From a bacterium (GTDB lineage: Bacteria; ARS69): DNA of 6,113 nt. The DNA lies in contig JALGZO010000547.1 in NCBI GenBank assembly GCA_025774865.1, forward strand, positions 1-6,113. Reading direction: 5' to 3'. Of this stretch, positions 1 through 6,113 are shown one piece after another. The translations under genes and the position numbers were made by a program. Every line of letters begins with the position of its first letter. The stretch's first letter is position 1. The notes under the pieces are model-generated. The model saw only the letters and a list, made by a program, of their open reading frames with translations, did not search any database and was not told where the DNA came from.

Positions 1-1
1 T

Positions 2-832
2 GAGCACGCCCCGGGCCATCGGAACGCGGCCGAGGCTCTCCGCGTGGCGCACCACGTTCTCCTCTCGCACGGTCTGGCGGTGGCGGCGATCCGGGATCGC
101 GTGCCGCAGTCCCAAGTGGGAATCGTCCTGAATCTCACGCCCGCCATGCCGGTCGACGCGGAGGCAGACGACGACGCCGTGCGCCGGTTCGACGGCCTGT
201 TCAACCGCTGGTATCTCGACCCCGTGTTTCGGGGGCGCTACCCAGAGGACGCGGTCGCAGAGCGGGTTCGGTGCGGCCACCTGGAGAGCACGGATCTGCC
301 GTTTGCGCGGGTCGGGGACCTCGAGACCATCGCGGCGCCGCTGGACTTTCTCGGCGTCAACTATTACGGGCGCGTGGTGGTGCGGGGCGGCGGAAACGGA
401 TGGCCGGAGGCGGTGCCCGTCGCGCCGAAGGAGAAGCTCACGGACATGGGATGGGAGGTCTACCCCCAGGGATTGCACGACCTCCTCGGCCGCATCCACC
501 GCGATTATTCTCCGGCGGCCATCTACATCACGGAGAACGGCGCCGCATACGCCGACGGTCCCGACGCCGCCGGCCGGATTGCTGACGAGCGGAGGATCGA
601 ATTCCACCGCGCCCACCTGCTGGCCGCGCACCGGGCGCTGACCGACGGAGTACCGGTCCGCGGCTATTTCGCGTGGTCGTTCTTGGACAACTTCGAGTGG
701 GCGCACGGATACTCGAAGCGGTTCGGCTTGTACTGGGTGGACTACGTCACCCAGCAGCGTCTCCCGAAGGATAGTGCGCGGTGGTACCGGGATGTCGTCA
801 CTACGGGCGCGGTCGAGGAGACCGCGCCGTGA
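2..832 (+). CDS. GH1 family beta-glucosidase, C-terminal part (5' end cut by window edge)
   Basis: Retaining beta-glycosidase of family GH1, which typically hydrolyses beta-glucosides, cellobiose or related oligosaccharides in the cytoplasm. The frame is open from base 2, so the true start lies outside the window; the in-frame GTG at 44 falls inside a conserved block (EHAPGHRN...AHHVLLSHG) and is not a start. About 276 residues of a usual ~450 are present. Fragment numbering: LDFLGVNYYGR at 114-124 is the conserved Asn-Tyr block; IYITENGAAY contains the nucleophile Glu178 (codon 533-535); AWSFLDNFEWAHGYSKRFGL at 224-243 carries the sugar-binding Trp225, Glu232 and Trp233. The acid/base motif (NEP) would lie upstream and cannot be checked. 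No signal peptide can be judged. It ends 20 bases before the next gene on the same strand, probably in one operon. Family assignment is firm; the exact substrate (glucoside, galactoside, fucoside) is not determined. Confidence 0.95.
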   Translation, partial: EHAPGHRNAAEALRVAHHVLLSHGLAVAAIRDRVPQSQVGIVLNLTPAMPVDAEADDDAVRRFDGLFNRWYLDPVFRGRYPEDAVAERVRCGHLESTDLPFARVGDLETIAAPLDFLGVNYYGRVVVRGGGNGWPEAVPVAPKEKLTDMGWEVYPQGLHDLLGRIHRDYSPAAIYITENGAAYADGPDAAGRIADERRIEFHRAHLLAAHRALTDGVPVRGYFAWSFLDNFEWAHGYSKRFGLYWVDYVTQQRLPKDSARWYRDVVTTGAVEETAP

Positions 833-841
833 CCCGAACCC

Positions 842-852
842 AGGAGGGTTTC
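842..852 (+). promoter_or_regulatory. Ribosome binding site that favours the GTG start at 853
   Basis: AGGAGG at 842-847 is a full Shine-Dalgarno match, followed by five bases and the GTG at 853. This decides the chosen start of the large glycosidase/barrel gene. A competing signal exists: GAGGAG at 815-820, inside the GH1 gene, lies eight bases before another in-frame GTG at 829 that overlaps the GH1 stop codon (GTGA, 829-832). The second option would add eight residues to the N-terminus and give translational coupling. Both leave the signal peptide intact. Confidence 0.65.
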
Positions 853-3800
853 GTGATCGCGGTCTTCCGACAGGCGCTGTTGCGTACGGCGGGGGCCGCG
901 ACCGCGGCGGTCTTCGTTCTGTTCTCGAGCTTGGCAGCCTCCGGCGCACAGACCGCTCGCGTGGTCTCGGACGAGACCGGGCGCCGCCTTCAGGTCGACG
1001 GCCGCGATTTCTTAGTCTTCGGCATGAACTGGGGCCACATGCCGATCGGTCAGAACTACACGTACAACCTGTGGGATCAGCCGGACGACGTCATCGAAGC
1101 GGTGCTCGCGCGCGAGATGTCGCTGCTCCGCGGCATGGGTGTGAACACGATCCGTCAGTACGTGGGGATCCCCGCGCGCTGGATTCAGTACATCCACGAG
1201 CGTTACGGAATTTACACCGTGCTGAACCATCCGCTGGCGCGCTATGGCTACACGCTGGACGGCGTCTGGATTCCGTCGGTCGATTACTCGGATCCGCGTC
1301 TGCGGGAGGCCTTGAGAGCCGAGTTCCTCCGCACGGTGGAGGAGTTCCGCGACACACCCGGACTCCTCATGTGGCTGCTCGGCAACGAGAACAACTATGG
1401 CCTGTCCTGGAAATCGGCCGAGGTCGAGGCCTTGCCGGAAGGCGAGCGGCAGGCGGCCCGCGCGCGTTACCTGTACTCGCTATTCGGAGAGGTGATCGAC
1501 GCCATCAAGAAGGCGGACCCGGACCACCCGGTCGCGATCGCCAACGGGGACGTGCAATACATCGACATCATCGCCCAGGAGTGCGAGGGGCTGGACATCT
1601 TCGGCTCGAACGTCTATCGCGGCATCTCGGCGCGCGATCTTTTCCAGGTCGTCGAGGACAAGTTGGGCGTTCCCACGATGTTCACCGAGTTCGGGGCGGA
1701 CGCGTGGAACGCCCGGGAGATGCGCGAGGACCAGGAGGCGCAGTGCCGGTACCTGGTCGGCCAGTGGCAGGAGATCTACGAGCAGTCGGCCGGGAAGGGA
1801 CGGGTCGGCAACGCGATCGGCGGGATCATCTTCCAGTGGAGCGACGGCTGGTGGAAGTTCGGGCAGGAGGACCGGCTCGACGTCCACGATACGAACGCAT
1901 CGTGGCCGAACGCGGATTATCCGGAGGACTACGTCCCGGGCGAGAACAACATGAACGAGGAGTGGTGGGGAATCTGCGCGAAGGGGACGCCGGACGACCG
2001 CTTCCTCTACGACCTCTATCCCCGCGCCGCGTACTACGCGCTGCGGCAGGCGTTTCTCCTCGATCCGTATGCGCCCGACACCGATCTGGACGCGATCCGC
2101 GCGCACTTCGGCACGATTCAGCCGACGGCGTTCTCCCTCGACGCCCGCGGGAATCGCGCGCAGCTCGCCACCGACGAGCTGACGCGGGGGCGCCTGAGCG
2201 GCCTGCGTCTCGAGTTCGAGACCTACAGCACCGGCGGCGAGCTCATCAGTACGCCGGACAAGGGTTCGCCGGCTGCGAGGCTGCCCGCCTTTCTCGGTTT
2301 CGATCAAATGCAGTCGTTTTATGCGGACTTCGAGTCGCGCCCCGCCGGGAACCTGATGGGCCGGCTGTCGCTCAACTTCCTGTCGCGAGTCCCGCTGAAC
2401 CCGATCGACGAGATCTTCTACGAGAATCGCGCGAGGGGGGTCGACCTCAACGGAAACCTGGTTGACCTGGAGAGGCTGAAGGTCTACCAGGCCGAGCTCC
2501 GTTGGGAGGATCTCCGCTTCGTGCTCGACGGGTTCTACCGCACCGGGCACTACCACTGGGGATACGAAGGGGACTTCTTCGGCCTCTATCGCGAAGCGAA
2601 TTACGGCGAGAACATCGACATCTACCGGGGTGAGGCGCCGTCCGGTTTCGAGCTGGCCGCGAGGAAAGAACTGGAGGGGCTGAAGATCGCGTTCGGGCCG
2701 GAGCTCTGGTGGGGCGCGAACCCGGCGATCATGGCGAAGTACCGGCGCCAGTTCGGACGCTTCGATGCGACCGCGGTCATCCAGGAAGACATCGCCGCGG
2801 CGGCGGAGGACCTCTTCGTAACGGGGGGCACCTCGGCCGCGCAGCCCGTGCCGGAGACTCGCAAGGCGACCATCCACGTGAAGACCACCGTCGGTCCGTT
2901 CGGTGTGGAGGCAGGCGGTATCTGGGCCGGCGAAGACAAGATCGGGGAGCCGTTCCAGATCGTCGAGGGAACGAGTGGGAACTACACCGTCCTTCGGGAC
3001 GAAGTCGTCGAGTCGGATGCCTTCGGATACAAGGGAAAGATGACCTGGGAGCAAGGGCGGTGGCATTGGTACGCCCAGTTCGCGCAGCTGGGAATCGTGG
3101 CCGAGGGGTACCCGGACCCGACGATCACCTACACCGGATGGACGCTCAAGGACAGCGGCTCCGGCAATCAAACGCATTTCCTGACCGGGCTGGCGATGAA
3201 CGTCGGGGACTTCCAGATCTCCCCGAACTTTCTCTGGCAAAAACCCATGGTCGCGCCGATCCCGATCGACGCTCCGCCCCCGGCCCGCCCGCGCAACGTC
3301 TCGGTCGGGGGCGATCCGTTCTTCGTCCGCGGTAACCGGGAGACGACGGGCTACGAGCTGATGCTCACTTACGACCCGACGCCGGCGACCTGGATGTGGG
3401 TGTGGGACGCGATCGTGCGCGAGGACGCGCCGTTCGCGGCGAGCCTGGGTTTCGTCTACCGCGTTCAGCCGACGACCGTGGACGCGTTCAGCAGCTTTCT
3501 TGCCGACGGCACCACCCGCTTCGTCTTCCCGAGCGGAACCCCCGCGCGCGATCTCTACGAGGTGAACGCACGCATCATCTCGAAGCTGGGTCACCACGTC
3601 CGCATCGTGGCGGGCCTGTACGGGGGGAACGGCGAGCCGAACGGGAGCGACCCGCGGGAGATCTACCGGGCGGGCGGCGATCTCCGGATCGCCTGGCGCC
3701 AGGTGGCGCTCGAGACCTACGCGAAGTTCGATGACTGGGGACCTTACGACTACCACCGGGACTTCAACTTGACTTTTCCCGAGCAGCTCATGGGAGATCT

Positions 3801-4011
3801 GTCGTACACGTTCGGCCGGCCGCTGTGGTTCGGGTATCCCCAGACGAAGCTGGGAGCGCGAATGACCTGGCGCTCCCTCGACCAATATTCCCCGCGCTAC
3901 TGCCCCGCGGAGGTGCCGGACCCGAGCGGAAATCTGGAGTGCGATCCCCTCGCGCCGGGACCGAACGGCAACGAGTGGGAGTTCCGCACGTATGTCCACT
4001 TCGCGATGTAG
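853..4011 (+). CDS. Secreted GH-A/GH2-like TIM-barrel glycosidase fused to a putative outer-membrane beta-barrel
   Basis: A 1052-residue exported protein in two parts. Residues 1-32 form a signal peptide: a short n-region with Arg6 and Arg11, a hydrophobic core at about 14-30, and cleavage near ASGA/Q. Residues ~38-405 form a (beta/alpha)8 glycosidase of the GH2 C-terminal type. WLLGNEN holds the likely acid/base Glu179, FTEFGAD holds the likely nucleophile Glu279, and IIFQWSDGWW (325-334) is the strand-8 Trp block; YPRAAYYAL (389-397) closes the domain as in GH2 enzymes. The usual GH2 beta-sandwich domains are absent. After a linker (~406-475), residues ~476-1052 show repeated amphipathic strands rich in Tyr/Trp/Phe, such as 501-513, 542-551, 554-563, 610-620 and 672-691. 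The last strand, EFRTYVHFAM, alternates hydrophobics like an outer-membrane assembly signal. It follows the GH1 gene by 20 bases and converges on the transporter operon. The catalytic assignment is good; substrate unknown; the barrel is inferred from pattern, not homology. Confidence 0.85.
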   Translation: MIAVFRQALLRTAGAATAAVFVLFSSLAASGAQTARVVSDETGRRLQVDGRDFLVFGMNWGHMPIGQNYTYNLWDQPDDVIEAVLAREMSLLRGMGVNTIRQYVGIPARWIQYIHERYGIYTVLNHPLARYGYTLDGVWIPSVDYSDPRLREALRAEFLRTVEEFRDTPGLLMWLLGNENNYGLSWKSAEVEALPEGERQAARARYLYSLFGEVIDAIKKADPDHPVAIANGDVQYIDIIAQECEGLDIFGSNVYRGISARDLFQVVEDKLGVPTMFTEFGADAWNAREMREDQEAQCRYLVGQWQEIYEQSAGKGRVGNAIGGIIFQWSDGWWKFGQEDRLDVHDTNASWPNADYPEDYVPGENNMNEEWWGICAKGTPDDRFLYDLYPRAAYYALRQAFLLDPYAPDTDLDAIRAHFGTIQPTAFSLDARGNRAQLATDELTRGRLSGLRLEFETYSTGGELISTPDKGSPAARLPAFLGFDQMQSFYADFESRPAGNLMGRLSLNFLSRVPLNPIDEIFYENRARGVDLNGNLVDLERLKVYQAELRWEDLRFVLDGFYRTGHYHWGYEGDFFGLYREANYGENIDIYRGEAPSGFELAARKELEGLKIAFGPELWWGANPAIMAKYRRQFGRFDATAVIQEDIAAAAEDLFVTGGTSAAQPVPETRKATIHVKTTVGPFGVEAGGIWAGEDKIGEPFQIVEGTSGNYTVLRDEVVESDAFGYKGKMTWEQGRWHWYAQFAQLGIVAEGYPDPTITYTGWTLKDSGSGNQTHFLTGLAMNVGDFQISPNFLWQKPMVAPIPIDAPPPARPRNVSVGGDPFFVRGNRETTGYELMLTYDPTPATWMWVWDAIVREDAPFAASLGFVYRVQPTTVDAFSSFLADGTTRFVFPSGTPARDLYEVNARIISKLGHHVRIVAGLYGGNGEPNGSDPREIYRAGGDLRIAWRQVALETYAKFDDWGPYDYHRDFNLTFPEQLMGDLSYTFGRPLWFGYPQTKLGARMTWRSLDQYSPRYCPAEVPDPSGNLECDPLAPGPNGNEWEFRTYVHFAM

Positions 4012-4021
4012 ATCGAAGGGC
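4012..4021. other. Ten-base convergent intergenic gap with no visible terminator
   Basis: The stop codons of the glycosidase/barrel gene (TAG, 4009-4011) and of the ATPase gene (TGA on the minus strand, 4024-4022) face each other across ten bases. I see no GC hairpin followed by a T-run on either strand here. Transcripts from the two sides must therefore end inside the opposing coding sequence or be Rho-terminated. Confidence 0.7.
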
Positions 4022-4978
4022 TCACTCGGCCAGATGGCAGGCGGCGGAGTGCCCCGAGGCCAGCGGGAGTAGCGCGGGCTCTTCCTCGCGGCACTGGGGC
4101 ACGGCGCGATCGCAGCGGGGATGGAAGCGGCATCCGCTCGGCGGACTTTCGAGGCTCGGAGGGGAGCCCGGAATGCTCTGCGGCGAGCTCTCCCCATGGA
4201 GCGACGGGAAGGCGCGAAGAAGACCCTGCGTGTAGGGGTGCTTGGGAGCGCGGCGGATCTCGTCGGCCGGTCCCATTTCGACGAGCCGCGCGGCATAGAA
4301 CACCGCGACCCGGTCGGACACCTGGAGCATTCGCGCGAGATCGTGCGTGATGAACAGCACCGCGAAACCCAGTTCGCGCTGCAGTTGTCGGATCTGGTCC
4401 AGAATGTCACGCTCCACGATGACGTCGAGCGCCGTCGTGGGCTCGTCCAGGATCACCAGCGACGGTTTCAGGGCCAGGGCCAGAGCGATTCCCGTGCGTT
4501 GGCGCATGCCGCCCGAAAGCTGGTGCGCGTAGCTGTCGAGACGGTCCGCCGGGATCCCCACCATATCGAGCAGTTCGGCGGCGCGCCTCCGCGCCGCGCG
4601 CGTGTCCATCGCATCGTGCGCGACGAGCGTGTCGACGATCTGCTCGCCGACGGGGATCACCGGGTTCAAGGCGTCCATCGCGCTCTGGAATACCATCGAG
4701 ATCCGGCGCCAGCGGAGCGTACGCAGTTCCTCTTCGCCGAGCCGAAGCACGTCGCAGCCCTCGAAACGGATCTCCCCGCGCGAGATGACGGCGGGTGGCG
4801 GCAAGATCCGGAGAAGCGCCTGCGCCAGCGTGCTCTTTCCGCATCCTGACTCCCCGGCGACTCCGAGAATCTCGCCCGGGGCGACATCCAGGGTGACGCG
4901 GTCGACCGCGCGCACGGGCCCCTGGTCCGTGATGTAGTCGACGCAGAGGTCCCGGATGGAGAGAAGGGGATCAGACAT
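4022..4978 (-). CDS. Opp/Dpp-family ABC transporter ATP-binding protein (DppD/OppD-like)
   Basis: A 318-residue nucleotide-binding subunit that powers inner-membrane import by the adjacent permeases. Walker A is GESGCGKST (42-50), the Q-loop Gln98 sits in VFQSAMDALNP, the signature is LSGGM (154-158), Walker B is LVILDE (174-179) with catalytic Glu179, and the switch His212 is in ITHD. The C-terminal oligopeptide-transporter extension begins near HPYT (247-250) and has four cysteines, 283, 289, 296 and 314. In some DppD/OppD proteins this pattern binds a 4Fe-4S cluster. Its ATG lies within the end of the upstream permease gene (8-base overlap) and no clear Shine-Dalgarno is visible, so translational coupling is likely. 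All motifs are intact. Length fits the family. The partner ATPase (DppF/OppF type) usually encoded next does not follow: the convergent glycosidase gene begins 10 bases away. The Q-loop wording suggests the oligosaccharide branch rather than a strict peptide transporter, which is inference. Confidence 0.95.
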   Translation of the reverse strand: MSDPLLSIRDLCVDYITDQGPVRAVDRVTLDVAPGEILGVAGESGCGKSTLAQALLRILPPPAVISRGEIRFEGCDVLRLGEEELRTLRWRRISMVFQSAMDALNPVIPVGEQIVDTLVAHDAMDTRAARRRAAELLDMVGIPADRLDSYAHQLSGGMRQRTGIALALALKPSLVILDEPTTALDVIVERDILDQIRQLQRELGFAVLFITHDLARMLQVSDRVAVFYAARLVEMGPADEIRRAPKHPYTQGLLRAFPSLHGESSPQSIPGSPPSLESPPSGCRFHPRCDRAVPQCREEEPALLPLASGHSAACHLAE

Positions 4979-5903
4979 GGTCGGTGACGACGGGCGTGGA
5001 AGGCGTCGCTACCTGGCCGTGCTTGGCGAGGTACGCGCGCCAGGCCCGCTCCATCCGCAGCCGGGGGTTCGTGATCTCGTCGAACGAGGAGTTCAGCATC
5101 GTCAGCCCGAATCCGACGAGGGCGACGCAGAGCCCCGTGGGGACGAACGTCCACCACGCGCCCGTGAGAAGGGCAGCGTCGTTCTGCGCCCAGTAGAGAA
5201 TGGTACCCCAGGTGATGACGGAGACGTCGCCGAGGCCGAGGAACTCCAACCCGACCTGCGCGCCAATCGCGTATACCGTGCTTCCGATCACCTGCGAGAC
5301 GAGCAGCGAGGTCATCGTGGGCAGGATCTCCCGCGTCACGATGCGGAAGCTCGATTCGCCCGCGACGACGGCGGCCGAAACGAAATCCCGCTTGCGTTGC
5401 GCGAGTGTCTGCGCCCGCAGGACACGCGCATTCCACGCCCAACCCGTGACGATGAGGACGAGCGCCACCGTGTAGGGGCCGGTCGGAAGGTACGCCGCGA
5501 TGACGATCGCGAGCGGAAGGCCGGGAATCACGAGGAACACGTTGAAGAGAAGGGAGAGGACGCCGTCGACCCGGCCCCCGAAGAACCCGGCGGTGACCCC
5601 GACGATCGCGCCGATCAAGACGACCGCCAGCCCCACACTGAAGCCGAGCGCGAGGGACACCCGCGTTCCGGTCACGAGCTGCGCGAGAACGTCCTGGCCC
5701 TGGCCGGTCGTGCCGAGCCAGTGCCCGACGGACGGCGGCTGGAGAGGAATGGCGACGAGATCGTGAGGATCGCCGACGAACAGCGGACCGAAGCACGCGA
5801 CGAGCAGGAACCCACCCAGCAGCCCGGCCCCCAGGCTCGCGCGGCGATCTTGCCGGATCGCGCGCCACCACACGGAAATGCCCGTCGAAGGCTGGCCGTT
5901 CAC
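4971..5903 (-). CDS. Opp/Dpp-family ABC transporter permease (DppC/OppC-like)
   Basis: A 310-residue inner-membrane permease that pairs with the DppB-like subunit to form the translocation path. Hydrophobic segments lie at about 23-43, 84-106, 114-139, 144-158, 198-224 and 250-270, the six expected for DppC. HWLGTTGQGQDVLAQLVTGT (61-80) is the family block before the second segment; the cytoplasmic EAA loop that docks the ATPase is AAVVAGESSFRIVTREILP (177-195); GLEFLGLG (218-225) and NPRLR (279-283) are also characteristic. The start is GTG at 5903-5901, which overlaps the TGA of the upstream permease by four bases (GTGA), with no obvious ribosome binding site, as expected for a coupled operon gene. 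The hydrophilic tail after NPRLR, about 27 residues to the C-terminus, overlaps the ATPase gene. TTGQGQDV replaces the common TDxLGRDV of peptide permeases, hinting at the sugar-transport branch. Confidence 0.95.
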   Translation of the reverse strand: MNGQPSTGISVWWRAIRQDRRASLGAGLLGGFLLVACFGPLFVGDPHDLVAIPLQPPSVGHWLGTTGQGQDVLAQLVTGTRVSLALGFSVGLAVVLIGAIVGVTAGFFGGRVDGVLSLLFNVFLVIPGLPLAIVIAAYLPTGPYTVALVLIVTGWAWNARVLRAQTLAQRKRDFVSAAVVAGESSFRIVTREILPTMTSLLVSQVIGSTVYAIGAQVGLEFLGLGDVSVITWGTILYWAQNDAALLTGAWWTFVPTGLCVALVGFGLTMLNSSFDEITNPRLRMERAWRAYLAKHGQVATPSTPVVTDHV

Positions 5904-6113
5904 GACGAAGCGTCCCGCGTACGGGGATCGAGCCAGAGGTAGAGCAGATCCACGAGGAAGTTCGCGGCGAGCACCGCCATCGTGATCACGAGGAAGATGC
6001 CCTGCATCAACGGGTAGTCCTGGTTGAGGACCGCCTGCACGAGCAGGTACCCCTGACCGGGATACGAGAACACGATCTCCGTGAGCAGCGACCCGCCGAG
6101 CACGAAGCCGAGG
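5900..6113 (-). CDS. Opp/Dpp-family ABC transporter permease (DppB/OppB-like), C-terminal fragment
   Basis: This is the last ~70 residues of the first permease of the transporter; the gene continues past the right edge of the window. The frame is open to the edge (LGFVLGGSLLTEIVFSYPGQ...), so the GTG at 6103-6101 is internal and not a start. Recognisable DppB features are GGSLLTEIVFSYPGQGYLLV followed by the NQDYPLMQG block, one strongly hydrophobic segment (IFLVITMAVLAANFLVDLLY) and the terminal DPRTRD motif that normally ends this subunit. Its TGA at 5902-5900 overlaps the GTG start of the DppC-like gene by four bases. The B-C-D gene order is the standard one for this family. A substrate-binding protein would be expected further upstream, outside the window. 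Confidence 0.93.
   Translation of the reverse strand, partial: LGFVLGGSLLTEIVFSYPGQGYLLVQAVLNQDYPLMQGIFLVITMAVLAANFLVDLLYLWLDPRTRDASS

Noticed and set aside
781-852. Start of the glycosidase/barrel gene at GTG 781
   Set aside because: It would overlap the GH1 gene by 52 bases and put 24 extra residues before the signal peptide, while better starts with ribosome binding sites exist at 829 and 853.
774-2465. A 563-codon plus-strand open frame overlapping the glycosidase gene in another phase
   Set aside because: The translation is Arg/Gly/Pro-rich without motifs, while the overlapping frame carries a signal peptide and catalytic residues.
1480-4410. A 976-codon open frame on the minus strand antisense to the glycosidase/barrel gene and the end of the ATPase gene
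   Set aside because: It spans two well-supported genes on opposite strands, its translation is an Arg/Val/Leu/Pro-rich string with no domain motif, and long antisense open frames are common in GC-rich coding DNA.
4666-5871. A 401-codon minus-strand open frame across the permease and ATPase genes
   Set aside because: It is an out-of-phase shadow; its Arg/Ala/Pro-rich translation lacks transporter motifs, which are all present in the overlapping coupled frames.
4956-5942. A 328-codon plus-strand open frame antisense to the permease gene
   Set aside because: The translation is a charged Arg/Asp/Glu-rich string typical of the complement of a hydrophobic membrane-protein gene, with no recognisable domain.
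1-6113. CRISPR arrays, tRNA or rRNA genes, insertion sequences, attachment sites
   Set aside because: I saw no regularly spaced repeats, no transposase motifs or terminal inverted repeats, and no RNA-gene-like segment; coding sequence fills almost the whole window.

Overview
This is a gene-dense, high-GC stretch (by eye roughly two-thirds G+C, not counted) from a bacterium. GTG starts, clear AGGAGG-type ribosome binding sites, and a secreted protein that appears to end in an outer-membrane beta-barrel all point to a diderm, Gram-negative-type organism. I cannot name the phylum. An uncultured high-GC lineage such as Gemmatimonadota, Acidobacteriota or a relative is only a guess.

Plus strand, left half: (1) the C-terminal ~60% of a cytoplasmic-type GH1 beta-glucosidase (2-832, cut by the left edge). 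Twenty bases later comes (2) a very large secreted protein (853-4011, 1052 aa). It carries an N-terminal clan GH-A/GH2-like TIM-barrel glycosidase with both catalytic glutamates, fused to a ~575-residue C-terminal region that looks like an outer-membrane beta-barrel. Minus strand, right half: (3) the tail of a DppB/OppB-type permease (5900-6113, cut by the right edge), (4) a DppC/OppC-type permease (4971-5903) and (5) a DppD/OppD-type ATPase (4022-4978). Genes 3-5 have overlapping ends, so they form one operon transcribed leftwards. It converges on gene 2 with only 10 bases between the two stop codons. There is no gene-free stretch longer than 20 bases.

Together the genes read as a beta-linked oligosaccharide uptake and degradation locus. 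The glycosidase/barrel fusion would act at the outer membrane or in the periplasm, the Opp-family ABC transporter would carry the products across the inner membrane, and the GH1 enzyme would hydrolyse them in the cytoplasm. The transporter motifs (GTTGQGQDV in the DppC-like protein, QSAMDALNP in the ATPase) differ from textbook peptide permeases. In my memory they resemble the Opp-family branch that includes cello-oligosaccharide transporters. The substrate assignment is inference; the catalytic and transporter motifs are visible directly.

The most notable item is the single-polypeptide fusion of a GH-A catalytic barrel to a putative outer-membrane pore, a layout I do not recognise as a described system.
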